A stretch of DNA of 64,000 nucleotides, from the NCBI GenBank assembly GCA_024707225.1, contig JANQAE010000004.1:620001-684000 (forward strand), read 5' to 3'. This stretch comes from Dokdonella sp. Lineage in GTDB: Bacteria; Pseudomonadota; Gammaproteobacteria; Xanthomonadales; Rhodanobacteraceae. The translations under genes were made by a program, and so were the position numbers. The notes under the pieces were generated by a model. It was not told the origin of the DNA, made no database searches, and saw only the letters and a program-made list of their open reading frames with translations. Numbering within the stretch: the stretch's first letter is position 1; each line of letters begins with the position of its first letter. Below, piece after piece: positions 49,442 to 59,358 of the stretch.

Positions 49442-49464
49442 CTGTACTAATTGAAATGGTACAG
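49442..49464. promoter_or_regulatory. Probable GntR operator CTGTAC-N11-GTACAG
   Basis: Inverted repeat CTGTACtaattgaaatgGTACAG in a distinctly AT-rich pocket just upstream of the GntR gene. Position, spacing and GTAC arms fit autoregulation by a YtrA-type dimer. Probably overlaps the operon promoter. Confidence 0.7.
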
Positions 49465-49613
49465 CTAATACGGTGGCTGCTGTCAACTGCCCGGCGCAGC
49501 ACGGCCTCGGCTCGTCCCGTTGCGCTTGTCGACCCGCTCGGCGGCTGCGCAGGATCGACGCTCGCCGCGACGCCGCGTCGCACCGCCCGCCCGCTTCCGC
49601 CAGGAGATCGCCC

Positions 49614-50738
49614 ATGCCACTGGATCGACGTCGTTTTCTTCAACGCGGTGCCGCGCTGCTCGGCGCCGCCGCGCTCGCGCCGGTTCTGGCGCCGGCCCGC
49701 GCGGCCGGCCCGACGCTGGCGGTGCCGGTCGGCCGGCCGCTGCGCATCCTCGTGCTCGGCGGCACGCGCTATCTCGGGCCGGCGGTCGTCGAGTCCGCGC
49801 TGTCTCGCGGCCATGCGGTCACGCTGTTCAACCGCGGCAAGACCGCACCGCACCTGTTTCCCGGCGTGACACGTCTGCGCGGCAACCGCTATCCGGATCG
49901 CGACGGCGGCCTGTCCGCGCTCCAGGGCGGCCGCTGGGATCTGGTGATCGATCTGTGCGCGTACTACCCGCGCCTGGTCGAGGCCTCGGCGCGACTGCTC
50001 GCCGAGCGCACCGGCCGCTATCTGATGGTGTCGAGCATCAGCGTCTACCGCGACCTCAAGCGCGAGCACTCGGACGAGACCGCGCCGGTGCTGCCGCTGG
50101 CCGAGACGTTCGAGGAGCTGCCCGATCTGTACGAGAACGACTGGAAGACCTACGGCGGACGCAAGGCCGCCAACGAGGCGATCGTGCAGCGCGTGTTCGG
50201 CGAGCGCGCGACGATCCTGCGGCCGTGCTCGATCTGCGGCGGCGGCAACAATGACGGCAGCGGCGCCTACTGGCCGGCGCGCCTGCATCGCGGCGGCCGC
50301 GTGCTGCTGCCCGGCGACGGCAGCGATCCGACCCAGCTGATCGACGTGCGCGATCTGGCCGACTTCGCGGTGCTGGCCGGCGAGCGCGGCCTGGCCGGCG
50401 CCTACAACGTGGTCGGCCCGGCCGAACGGCTGACCACGCGCGACTACATCGCCGCGGCCGGCCGCGTCGTCGGCAGCCGCGCCGAGGTGGTCTGGAAAGG
50501 CGATTTTCCGCGCGAGATGTTCGGGCTGCCGCTGGTGCCGCCGTATTCGGCCGTGCCCGGCTTCGCGACGATGAGCAACGCCCGGGCGCGCGCGGCCGGG
50601 CTGCGCTTCCGTCCGCTCGAGGACACGCTGCGCAGCAACTGGCTGGACCATCGCGCGCAGCGCGGCGACGCGTTCGATTTCGCTGCGGCCGGCATCGGTC
50701 TCAGCGCCGAGCAGGAAGCGGCGCTGCTGAGCGGCTGA
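49614..50738 (+). CDS. TAT-exported NAD-dependent epimerase/dehydratase-like protein
   Basis: 374 residues from ATG 49614, with AGGAG 7 bases upstream. MPLDRRRFLQRGAALLGAAA is a twin-arginine signal (RRRFLQ), so the folded protein should be exported. Rossmann start ILVLGGTRYLGPAVVESALS, then VTLFNRGKT, LVIDLCAYYPRLVEASA, YLMVSSISVYRD, YGGRKAANE (YxxxK of extended SDRs), and ILRPCSICGGGNND. Resembles nucleotide-sugar epimerase-like proteins and the CSP41/isoflavone-reductase-like branch. Substrate unknown. Its last 38 bases overlap the convergent kinase gene. Confidence 0.88.
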   Translation: MPLDRRRFLQRGAALLGAAALAPVLAPARAAGPTLAVPVGRPLRILVLGGTRYLGPAVVESALSRGHAVTLFNRGKTAPHLFPGVTRLRGNRYPDRDGGLSALQGGRWDLVIDLCAYYPRLVEASARLLAERTGRYLMVSSISVYRDLKREHSDETAPVLPLAETFEELPDLYENDWKTYGGRKAANEAIVQRVFGERATILRPCSICGGGNNDGSGAYWPARLHRGGRVLLPGDGSDPTQLIDVRDLADFAVLAGERGLAGAYNVVGPAERLTTRDYIAAAGRVVGSRAEVVWKGDFPREMFGLPLVPPYSAVPGFATMSNARARAAGLRFRPLEDTLRSNWLDHRAQRGDAFDFAAAGIGLSAEQEAALLSG

Positions 50739-53313
50739 GCGCGGCCGCGACGTCGATCCGGCCGGATCCCTCCGCGATCGCCGCGCGCAGCCTCGCGGCA
50801 CGGCTGCGCTGGTCGGCACCGGCACGCGCATCGGGCCCGTCGACGCGGTCGAGCCAGGCGGACGCGGCGGCGCGGTCGCCGTTGCGCCGATGCCAGTCGG
50901 CCAGCGCGAGCGCCGTGTACGGCGCCTGCAGCAGGCCCGGATCGTCCTTGGCGGCCCAGCCGGCCGCGGCGGCGTCGAGCAAGGCGCGCGCCTCGGCGCC
51001 GGCCTCGCCGCGGTCGATCAGATTCTGCGCGAGCGCGGTCTTGGCCTGCAGCACGCGCGGATCGTCGGCCTCGTAGCGCACCGCGATCGCATCGTGCGCC
51101 TCGCGCAGCGCTATGCGTGCCGTCTCGTAGCGTCCGACACGCGCCTCGTGCTCGCCGATCGCGAGCAGCACCGCGGCGTACTCGCCGCTGTCGGCGCCGT
51201 TGAGGCGTGCCTGCGCCACGCGCGCGGCGTCCAGGCGCTGCCGCGCCTCGGCATGGCGGCCGGCCGCGTCGAGGATCGGCGCGAGGCGCAGCAGATACAG
51301 GGCCGCGAACGGGCCCTGCCCGCCTTCGAGCCGATCGGCCATCGCGAGGCTGGCCTCGGCCGTTTCGATCGCGCGCGCGTGCGCGCCGGCCTGGCCGAGC
51401 ACCTGCGCATAGCGGCTCATCCGCTGCGCGCGCGACAGCGAATCGCCCGGCGGCAGCTCGGCGATGCCGGCCTCGCAATCGGCGAGCGCGGCCGCGGCCT
51501 CGCCGCGCGCGGCGCGGATGAAGCACAGATTGTGCAAGGCCGCGCCGATCCGGTTGTCGCCGCCGCGCGGCAGCGCCTGGTTCATCGTCAGCGAGATCTG
51601 CGCGGCCTGCTGCGCGGCCGCCAGCTGCCCGCCGCGGTTCAGCGCCAGCGACAGCACCATCCAGGCGTTGGCGATCGCCTGCGAGCCGGGCGGCGTCAGG
51701 CGCTCGGCCAGGGCCAGCGAGTCGCGCGCCGCGCGCTCGGCGTCGCGCGCCGGGAACTCGCCGTTGGCCATGATGTTGGCGAGCGCCGACAGCGCGCGCG
51801 CGGCCGCCAGCGGCTGATCGACGGCCGGGTCGAGGTTGAGGTCGGCCGCCTCGCGCATCAGCGCGGCGGCGGTCGCGTTGGCGTTCATGTGGCGATAGGC
51901 GTTGCCGACCGCTTCGAGCAGGCGCGCACGGATCCGCGGCTGGTCGGCCAGCTCGGTCGCGATGCGCGCGGTGCCGGCGTCGAGCACGTCGCGCGCGCTC
52001 AGGTCCGCGCGCAGGCCGACGTGGAGATTGGAATCGGCCGCGGCGAACACCGAGACCAGGAATTCGGCGACGCGATCGGAGATCTGCGCCTGCAGTCGCG
52101 CCTCGTGCTCGGCCTGCAGCGTGCGCGCGGTGAAGCCGACTGCGGCAGTGGTCGCGATCAGCGCGGCCGCGATCGCCCAGCGGTTGCGCGTCAGATAGCG
52201 CTGCGCGCGGTAGCCCCACTGGCCGCGCCGCGCGAACACCGGCCGTGCGGCCAGATAGCGGCGCAGGTCCGCGGCCAGTTCGGCGACCGACGCGTAGCGC
52301 TGCGCCGGCTCGCGCCGCATCGCCTTGAGCACGATCGCGTCCAGATCGGCCGGCAGCCGCCCTCGCGCGCCGGGCGCGCGCGAGGGCGGCGGAAACGTGC
52401 CGGCGACGATCGCGTTGGCGCGCGTGAGCTCGGTGTCCAGATGATCGAACGGCCGTACACCGGCGACCAGCTCGTACAGCACGACGCCGAGCGAGTAGAC
52501 GTCGGTGGCGGTGCCGAGCGGCTGGCCCTGAATCTGCTCGGGACTCGCGTAGGCCGGCGTCATCGCGCGCTGCACGGTCGTGGCCGGTGCGAGGGCCGCA
52601 TCGCGGTCGAGCAGGCGCGCGATGCCGAAATCGAGCAGCTTGGGCACGCCGTCGGCGCCGACCAGCACGTTGGCCGGCTTCAGATCGCGATGGATCACCA
52701 GCTGCGCATGGGCGTACTCGACCGCGCCGCAGATCCGCACGAACAGCTCGATGCGCTCGCGCATCGGGCGCTCGCGCGCGGCGTTCCAGCGGTCCAGCGG
52801 CTGGCCGTCGACGACTTCCATCGCCAGGAACGGGTGGCCGTCGGCATCGACGCCGGCGTCGATCAGATGCGCGATGTTCGGATGCTGCAGCGAGGCCAGG
52901 ATGCGGCCCTCGGCGAGAAAGCGCGCCAGTTCGGCCGGGCTCGGCGCGTCCAGCGCGCGCAGACGCTTCAGCGCGACGCGCTGCTGTGGGCCGCCGTCGT
53001 CGCGCTCGGCCAGCCAGACCTGGCCCATGCCGCCGGCGCCGAGCCGCTCGAGCAGCCGGTAGCGATGCGGTGCGGCGGACTCGATGCGGGCCTGCGCGAA
53101 CAGCGCGCGCCCCGGATCGGCGAATCCGGCCAGCGCATCGTCGGCGCCCTCGTCCTCGGCCGCCGCGATCAGCCAGTCGACCTCGCGCCGCAGCGCCGCA
53201 TCCCCGCCGCAGGCCGCGGCCAGGCGGCCGGCGCGCTCGGCCGGCGGACCGTCGAGCAGATCGTGCGCGATCGCCTGCGCCCGCCGGTAGCGCTCGGCCG
53301 CCGGCTCGCTCAT
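50701..53313 (-). CDS. Transmembrane Ser/Thr protein kinase with TPR domain
   Basis: 870 residues from ATG 53313 (MSEPAAERYRRAQAIAHDLL), GGAG 8 bases upstream. Kinase domain about 85-350: GAGGMGQVWLA, catalytic Lys in VALKRL, HRDLKPANVLV, LLDFGIARLL, AYASPEQ: complete and presumably active. One membrane helix (RWAIAAALIATTAAVGFTAR, about 375), then extracytoplasmic TPR-like helices to the end (RARLLEAVGNAYRHMNANAT, ALHNLCFIRAARGEAAAALA). Same build as 17671-20423 but without frameshift. Its usual partner sigma factor is encoded 2.1 kb away at 55412-55966 in the same direction, with one opposite-strand gene between them. Confidence 0.93.
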   Translation of the reverse strand: MSEPAAERYRRAQAIAHDLLDGPPAERAGRLAAACGGDAALRREVDWLIAAAEDEGADDALAGFADPGRALFAQARIESAAPHRYRLLERLGAGGMGQVWLAERDDGGPQQRVALKRLRALDAPSPAELARFLAEGRILASLQHPNIAHLIDAGVDADGHPFLAMEVVDGQPLDRWNAARERPMRERIELFVRICGAVEYAHAQLVIHRDLKPANVLVGADGVPKLLDFGIARLLDRDAALAPATTVQRAMTPAYASPEQIQGQPLGTATDVYSLGVVLYELVAGVRPFDHLDTELTRANAIVAGTFPPPSRAPGARGRLPADLDAIVLKAMRREPAQRYASVAELAADLRRYLAARPVFARRGQWGYRAQRYLTRNRWAIAAALIATTAAVGFTARTLQAEHEARLQAQISDRVAEFLVSVFAAADSNLHVGLRADLSARDVLDAGTARIATELADQPRIRARLLEAVGNAYRHMNANATAAALMREAADLNLDPAVDQPLAAARALSALANIMANGEFPARDAERAARDSLALAERLTPPGSQAIANAWMVLSLALNRGGQLAAAQQAAQISLTMNQALPRGGDNRIGAALHNLCFIRAARGEAAAALADCEAGIAELPPGDSLSRAQRMSRYAQVLGQAGAHARAIETAEASLAMADRLEGGQGPFAALYLLRLAPILDAAGRHAEARQRLDAARVAQARLNGADSGEYAAVLLAIGEHEARVGRYETARIALREAHDAIAVRYEADDPRVLQAKTALAQNLIDRGEAGAEARALLDAAAAGWAAKDDPGLLQAPYTALALADWHRRNGDRAAASAWLDRVDGPDARAGADQRSRAARLRAAIAEGSGRIDVAAALSRSAAPLPARR

Positions 53314-53587
53314 CGCGGCGGCTCCGCTGCACGGCGACGGCGCAGCGGCGAAGGCCGCGCGGACGCGGCGGACGGTCGGGAACGCGGATCGGATCGCACG
53401 CGGCGAGCATAGCAGCGGCCCGTCGGCGCCCGCGCGCGCAGCGGCGTCATCGGCCTGCGGCACGCCACGAAGCGCCGGCTCCGGCGCTCTCGCCCTCGAC
53501 CTCGCGACGCGCATCGATGATCCGCGCCGCGACGGCTTGCCGCGTAGGAGACACACGCCGCTGGGCGACACGAACGACGAGGTGGAT

Positions 53588-55381
53588 ATGAGCGGACTGC
53601 ATTCCGAGCGACGCGCGGCCGCGCTGGCGGGCGCGCTGGTGCTGATGCTGACGGCCGGCGCGGCGCCGGGCCATGCCTGCGAGGCCGGCAGCGTCTGCGG
53701 CGCCGATGGCGGCGACGGCGGCGTGCCGTCGAGCGATCGCCACACCGGCGGCGCAGGCGGACTCGCCGGCAGCGCGACGCGGCCGAACGGCGGCGGCGCC
53801 GGCGGCAGCGCCGGCACCGTGCCGAACACGCCCGGCAATCCCGGCGATGCCGGCGGGAATCCGGGCACGACCGTCATGAGCGGCGGCGGTGCCGGCGGCG
53901 TCAATACCAGCACGACCACGATCCCCGGCACGCTCGCGCGCGGCGGCGCCGGCGGCATCAATGCGCCGGCGCCGGGCGAGTACGCCGGGCGCGGCGGTGC
54001 GGGACCGGACATCGGCAACAGCGGCTTCTTCGGCGGAGCCGGCGGCGGTGGCGGGGCCGGTGGCGGGGCCTACAACGACGGCAGCGGCGGCGGCGGCGGC
54101 GGCGGGGGCAGCGGCGGCGGCGGCGGGCCCGATGCCGGCGGCGGGGGCGGCGGTGGCGGGGGTGGCGGCGCACCGGGCGCGGTGATCGACGCCGACGGCG
54201 TGCTCGACACGCCGGTCGTCGGCGGCCGCGGCGGTCACGGCGGCGCGACCGGTCCATACATCACCGGGGGCGGCGGCGGCGGCGGCGGCGGTGCCGGCCT
54301 CGTGCTGCACGGGGGCGCCACGCTGACGCTGACCGCCACGCTGACCGGCGGCGCCGGCGGCCTGGCCGGCCTCGACACCTCGATCTTCCACCTCTCCGAC
54401 GGCGGCGGCGGGGGCGGCGGCGCCGGCGCGGTCGTCGCCGGCGCGATGCTGATCAACCGCGGCGAGATCGCCGGCGGCGACGGCACCGGCGGCCGCCGGC
54501 CCGAGCTGGCCGGCACCGGCGGGGCCGGCGTGGTCGCGCTCGGCGACGCCACCCTGGTCAGTTCCGGCGGCATCGCGCCGGGCGTGCAGGCGCCGGCCGG
54601 CGGCGCGCCGCTGGTATCGGCGGCGGTCGAGCTGTTCGGCGGCGGCAACCGCCTGGTGATCGAGCCGGGCGCACGCTTCGACGGGGCCGTGATCGCGGTC
54701 GCCGCGTCGGATCCGGACCTGCTCGCGCTCGGCGGCGACGGCGCGGCCGCGTTCGACGTCGGCCAGCTCAGCGCGCTCGACCCGCGCAGCACGGCGCCGT
54801 TTCGCGGCTTCGGCGCGTTCGCCAAGCAGGGCGCGGGCCGCTGGACGCTGACCGGCACGGCGCTCGGCGCGGCCTGGGGCGTCGCCCAGCACTGGACCGT
54901 CGAGGACGGCGAGCTGGTCGCCAATGCGCAACCGGCGGCGGTCGGCCCCGGCACGGCCGGCTCGATCGGCGTGCGCACCGGCGCGACGCTGGCCGGTACC
55001 GGTACGGCCGGTGCCGTCACGGTCGATGCCGGCGGCACGCTGGCGCCCGGCGACGAGGCGGCGCCGCTCGGCACGCTCGCCGTGCGCGGCGACGTCGCGC
55101 TGCCGCCGGGCGCCGTGCTGGCGATCGGCAGCGACGGCAGCGGCGCCTGCGCGGCCGTGGCGGCCTCGGGCGTGATCGCGCTCGGCGGCACGCTCCAGGT
55201 CCGCTTCGACGGCAAGCCGATGCTCGGCGCCAGTTGCACGATCGCGACGGCCGCGAGCGTCACCGGGCGCTTCACGAAGGTGATCGCGACGCCGTCGATC
55301 GGCATCGTCGGCTACCACGCCCAGCACGTGACGTTCACGGTGATCGGCGACGACCGCCTGTTCGCCGACGACTTCGAGTGA
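53588..55381 (+). CDS. Glycine-rich secreted autotransporter-passenger-like protein with LFADDFE tail
   Basis: 597 residues from ATG 53588 (MSGLHSERRAAALAGALVLM). Signal peptide to about GHACEAGS. Residues about 30-280 are extremely glycine-rich with PE_PGRS-like GGAGG repeats and poly-Gly runs. Then beta-helix strands of the autotransporter passenger type: GAGRWTLTGTALGAAWGVAQ, VEDGELVANAQPAAVG, GIRTGATLAGTGTAG-like, VTVDAGGTLAPGDEAAPLGT (PATR-like). There is no beta-barrel translocator; the protein ends VIGDDRLFADDFE, the shared tail, where a barrel would be expected. Probably a surface or matrix protein exported another way. It stands between a kinase and a sigma gene on the opposite strand. 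Confidence 0.85.
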   Translation: MSGLHSERRAAALAGALVLMLTAGAAPGHACEAGSVCGADGGDGGVPSSDRHTGGAGGLAGSATRPNGGGAGGSAGTVPNTPGNPGDAGGNPGTTVMSGGGAGGVNTSTTTIPGTLARGGAGGINAPAPGEYAGRGGAGPDIGNSGFFGGAGGGGGAGGGAYNDGSGGGGGGGGSGGGGGPDAGGGGGGGGGGGAPGAVIDADGVLDTPVVGGRGGHGGATGPYITGGGGGGGGGAGLVLHGGATLTLTATLTGGAGGLAGLDTSIFHLSDGGGGGGGAGAVVAGAMLINRGEIAGGDGTGGRRPELAGTGGAGVVALGDATLVSSGGIAPGVQAPAGGAPLVSAAVELFGGGNRLVIEPGARFDGAVIAVAASDPDLLALGGDGAAAFDVGQLSALDPRSTAPFRGFGAFAKQGAGRWTLTGTALGAAWGVAQHWTVEDGELVANAQPAAVGPGTAGSIGVRTGATLAGTGTAGAVTVDAGGTLAPGDEAAPLGTLAVRGDVALPPGAVLAIGSDGSGACAAVAASGVIALGGTLQVRFDGKPMLGASCTIATAASVTGRFTKVIATPSIGIVGYHAQHVTFTVIGDDRLFADDFE

Positions 55382-55414
55382 GCGCCCGGCCGCTGCGCGG
55401 CGGCCGCACGCTCA
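55379..55414. terminator. Bidirectional hairpin between convergent genes
   Basis: TGAGCG ... CGCTCA outer arms with GCCGC-TGC-GCGGC inside; it includes the stop codons of both convergent genes. No T-run. Confidence 0.5.
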
Positions 55415-55966
55415 TTCCAGCTCGCGCTGCAACCACGCGCGCGCCATGCGCCAGTCGCGCACGACCGTGGGCCGCGCGACCGCCAAGACCGCGGCGATCT
55501 CGTCGAGCTCGAGCCCGGCGAAGAACTTGAGCTCGACCACGCGCGCCTGGCGCGGGCTCAGCGTGGCCAGCCGCTCCAGCGCCGCATCGAGTCCGATCAG
55601 ATCGGCCTCGGCGGCCGGCACGTCGATCTCGTCGATCTGCAGGCGCTGCTCCGACGGCGGCCGCTTGCCGGCCTGGCGCATCCGCGCATAGTCGACCAGC
55701 ACGCGCCGCATCGCCTGCGCCGCCAGCGCGGCCAGCTGCGCGCGGTTGCCCGGATCGACGTTGCGCTGGCCGAGCAGGCGCAGGCAGACCTCGTTGACCA
55801 GGGCCGTGGTCTGCAGCGTATGGTCGGCGCGCTCGCCGCGCAGCGCGCGCGCGGCCAGCGTCTTGAGCTCGGCGTAGAGCAGCGGCGTGATGCGCTCGGC
55901 CGTGCCGGCGTCGCCGCTGCGGGCGAGCAGATCGCGGATGCTGTCTTCCGAGAGGGGCTGGGACAT
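55412..55966 (-). CDS. ECF-type RNA polymerase sigma factor (Sigma70_ECF, TIGR02999-like)
   Basis: Start chosen at ATG 55966 (MSQPLSEDSIRDLLARSGDA), since the 83 codons upstream in the ORF track have no family character. 184 residues. Region 2: ERITPLLYAELKTLAARALR, TTALVNEVCLRLLGQRN, AAQAMRRVLVDYARMRQAGK; region 4 HTH: GLELDEIAAVLAVARPTVVRDWRMARAWL. Paralogue of 17071-17616. In this class the kinase gene normally follows directly; here it is separated by the glycine-rich gene. Divergent from the CadC-like gene at 56214. Confidence 0.92.
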   Translation of the reverse strand: MSQPLSEDSIRDLLARSGDAGTAERITPLLYAELKTLAARALRGERADHTLQTTALVNEVCLRLLGQRNVDPGNRAQLAALAAQAMRRVLVDYARMRQAGKRPPSEQRLQIDEIDVPAAEADLIGLDAALERLATLSPRQARVVELKFFAGLELDEIAAVLAVARPTVVRDWRMARAWLQRELE

Positions 55967-56094
55967 CGATCGGACGCGCGTATGCCGGCCCGCAGCATAG
56001 CAATCCGCCGCGACCGGCTGCGTCGAGCAGGTCGCGCTGCGCGCCATGGCGGCCGCCGTGGCGTGCGCGCCGGACCGGCCGCACCGGGCCGCTC

Positions 56095-56136
56095 GTGAAA
56101 CCTTTATTTTCACTTTCATGAAACCGATACTTGCAT
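56095..56136. promoter_or_regulatory. AT-rich divergent promoter region
   Basis: GTGAAACCTTTATTTTCACTTTCATGAAACCGATACT is the only AT-rich pocket between the divergent sigma and CadC-like genes. It contains TTTCATGAAA (palindrome) and a TGAAA...TTTCA inverted pair; GATACT could be a -10 for the rightward gene with TTTATT 17 bases upstream. Tentative. Confidence 0.4.
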
Positions 56137-56213
56137 CGCCGCGCCGCTGACGGCACAGTGACGCGGAGGCCTGCCGGACCGCAGCCTCGCCGCGACACAG
56201 GTATCGAAGAGCC

Positions 56214-58622
56214 ATGGAGACGATCCGCTTCGGCGACTACCAGCTCGACCCCGCGCTGCGCGAACTATGGCATCGCGACGAGCGCGTGGCGCTGCCGCCG
56301 CGCGCGTTCGACTGCCTGGCCTACCTGATCGACCAGCGCGGCCGCGCGATCGGCCGCGACGAGCTGATCGCCGCGGTCTGGGGCCGCGTCGACGCGACCG
56401 ACAACCTGGTCGACCAGATCATCCTGCGCTGCCGCCGCGCGATCGGCGACACCGGACCGCAGCGCTACGCGATCCGCACGGTGCCGCGCTTCGGCTACGC
56501 CTGGATCGCCGAGGTCAGCGCGCCGCCGTCGAGCGCGGCGGCGCCCGCCGGCCTGCCGCCCGCGCACCCATCCGCGCCGGCTTCCACGCGGCCGCGGCGA
56601 CGCCGCACGCAGGCCGCGATGCTGCTGCGCACGCTGCGCCGGATCGCCATGCCCGGACCGGCACGGCGCTGGCCGGCCGCGCTGCTGGCCAGCCTCGGGC
56701 TGCTGATCGGCGGCGGCACGCCGCTGCCGTCGGCGCCGCGTGCGGCGATCGAGCCGAAGGCGATCGTGCTGCCGGTGCAGTTCGCGCCCGGCCACGGCCA
56801 GGCCTGGATGCGGCTGGGCCTGATGGACGCGATCGCCGAACGGCTGCGCGCAGCCGGTCTGCCGGTGCTGCCGAGCGACAACGTCGTCGCGCTGGCGCGC
56901 CGCTACGATCCGGACGACATCGCCGAGGCCGCCGTCGCCGACGCGCTGGCGGCCGCGGTCGCGCCGTCGTGGATCTTCGGCGTGCACGCCGAGCCGGCCG
57001 ATCAGGGCTGGACGGTCCGCGTGCGCGGCCTGTACGGCCCCGAGCCGCGTCCGGCCGGCCACGGCAGCGCGGCCGATCCGCTCGCGGCGGCGTATCTGGC
57101 CGCCGACGATCTGGCGCACCGGCTCGCGCTGGCGCCGCCGGCGGCCGCGACCGGCAGCGACGCGCACGACCGCGCGCGCCTGCTGCAGCAGGTCAAGGCG
57201 GCGGCCTGGGCCGAACAGCACGACCACGCGCGTACGCTGCTGCAGGCCGCCGCGCCCGGCACGGCGCGGCGCTCGAGGTGCGCTACTGGCATGCCGAGAT
57301 CGATCATCTGGCCGGCCATGCGCAGCGCGCGCAGGCGGCGTTCGAAGCGCTGCTGGCCGAGCCGCGGCTCGCGCTCGATCCGGTGCTGCACGCCAAGGTC
57401 CGCCATGGCCTCGGCTACACCTGCGTGCGGCTGGCCGATTTCGAGGCCGCCGAGCGCCACTTCGACGCGGCCGTGCGCGGCCTCGACGGCGTCGCCGGCG
57501 GCGAGGCGCGCAACCAGCTCGGCGTCGCCTTGAGCGGACGCGGCCAGGCCCGCGCGTGGCTGCGCCGCTACGGCGAGGCCGAGGACGACTACGTGCGCGC
57601 GCGCATCGCGCTCGAGAGCAGCGGCGATCAGCTCGCGCTGGCCCAGCTCGACAACAACCTCGGCGTGCTCGACGAGCTGCGCGGCCGACCGGCCGAGGCG
57701 CTGCCGTACTTCCGCCGCGCCGCCGAACGCGCCGCGGCGTTCCATGCGCTGCAGCCCGAACTCGGCGCGCGGATCAACCTCGCCGGCAGCCTGCTCGGCC
57801 TGCTCGAACCGGGCCGCCGCGCTGGCGCAGGAGCCGCGCATCGCGAGCCTGCTCGAACGCATCGGCCATGCCGGCACGCGCGAGCTCGTCAACGCCAATC
57901 GCGTGCAGGTGCTGACCGCCAACGGCCGCCTGCGCGAGGCCGGCACGCTGCTCGAAGACCTGCGCCTGCGCCCGGCCGAAGGACGCAGCGCGGCGATGGA
58001 CGCGTGGATGCGCATCGTCGCGGCCGCGCACGCGCTCGAAGCCGACCGGCCCGCCCAGGCCGCCGCGCTCGCGGCGCCGGCGCTGACCGACGCGCTGCGC
58101 ACGACCGCGCCGAACCAGTACGCCTGGGGCCAGTACGTGGCGTTCACGGCCGAACGGCGCCGCGGCGATCGCACTGCGGCGGCCGCGATCGCCGCCGCCG
58201 CGGCGCGTTGGCCGGTCGACGCCGACGCCGCGCCCGAGGTCGCCGTGCTGCCGCTGCTGGTCGCGGCCGAGCAGGCCGCGCTCGACGGCGACGACGCGCG
58301 CGCCGATGCCGCATTCGAACAGGCGCTGGCGCGTGCCGAGCGCTGCCGCGTGCCGGCGCTGATCCTGCGCGCGTCGGCCGCGCATGCCGACCATCTGATC
58401 GCGCGCGGCGACCTCGATCGTGCGGTCGCCGTCGCCGGCCGCAGCGCCGGCTGGGCCCTGCAGTCCTACGAAGCCTCGCTGCTGCAGCTGCGCCTCTATC
58501 ACGCGCTGGCCGACGCCGGTGCCTGGCGGCTGGCGCGGACGCGAGCGCTCGCGCTGGCCGGCGAGCGCACGATTCCGCCGGAGCTGCTGGCGACGCCGGG
58601 CGAGGCGCTCGCGCGCCGCTGA
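56214..58622 (+). CDS. CadC-like winged-helix transmembrane regulator with TPR domain (two frameshifts)
   Basis: Paralogue of 9280-11732. Winged helix about 3-100 (FGDYQLDPALRELWHRDERV, GRDELIAAVWGRVDATDNLV, IRTVPRFGYAWI), linker, membrane helix (WPAALLASLGLLIGGG, about 160), then WMRLGLMDAIAERLRAAGLP and VLPSDNVVALA as in the paralogue, and TPR helices. Frame breaks: near 57265, adding one base (ACGGCGCGGCG to ACGGCCGCGGCG) restores ALEVRYWHAEIDHLAG; near 57811, removing one G restores LLEPAAALAQEPRIASLLER, which aligns with LLQPAQALAQNARLLELGER of the paralogue. Repaired length 802 residues. One-component envelope regulator, ligand unknown; the giant protease gene lies downstream. Confidence 0.85.
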
Positions 58623-59358
58623 TCGCTCGCCCGTACACGCGGCGGCGCGCGTCCACAGCGCGTCCTCCGGGCGCCGTCGCCCGGGCGCTGCGGTATCGAG
58701 CGTGACGCGAAGCACGTCGGGTACCGGCGGCCTGCTCGCCGGACGGCATCGGATCGCACCGAGGTCGGTCGCGTGCGGTCGTGTTCGCAGAGGGCCGCTC
58801 GGCGCGACCGTTCGTGCGCGTCCGACACGCAAGCGCGCGTGTGGCGCGCCGCCGCGGTAGCCGCAGCCGGTCGCGCGGGCAGCCGCCGAACGGTCGCCGT
58901 GCGCGCCCGGATCGGCGGCGATGCAGGGGCTCGATGCCTGCGCCGTGCGGCGCTGCGGCGACGGAGCCAAAGCCGATTCCGCCGACACCGGGCGCCGGCC
59001 CGAGCGCAGGCCCCGTACTGCGTCCGCCGGCGCGAACCTGCACGCGTCGACCTCGCACGCCGGCTCGCGGCCGACGTCGCCGCGCGCGATCGGGCACGCC
59101 GCACTCGCGACCCGGACGCGCGCGACGCGCTCGCGCAGCCGCACCTGCCGGCACCGGCCGCGGCGGGCGACGTGCCCCCATCGCGCGTTCAGATCACGCG
59201 TTCAGGCCATCCAAAGCCACCGATAAGCGATCGGACATGAGGTCGCGGCCGGCAACCGGCATCAAGTCCACCGCTGCGCCGCGACCCGTCGTGCACGCCT
59301 GCCCCGCCGCGCGCGGTGCCTCGCGGCGCAGCACCCGTTTCCTCTGTCCGGAATCCGT
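58623..59358. other. Intergenic region, no gene recognised
   Basis: About 735 bases. ORFs on both strands are Arg-rich and mutually overlapping, with no family resemblance, so none is called; a decayed or indel-broken gene cannot be excluded. The protease promoter should be in the last 100 bases. Confidence 0.45.

Noticed and set aside
53588-55381. Mycobacterial PE_PGRS protein or actinobacterial origin, from the GGAGG repeats
   Set aside because: No PE domain; the second half is passenger-like, the tail matches neighbouring genes, and base composition fits the host.
58623-59358. Gene in the gap before the giant protease (ORFs on both strands)
   Set aside because: Overlapping Arg-rich ORFs of similar length on both strands, with no consistent third-position bias or motif.
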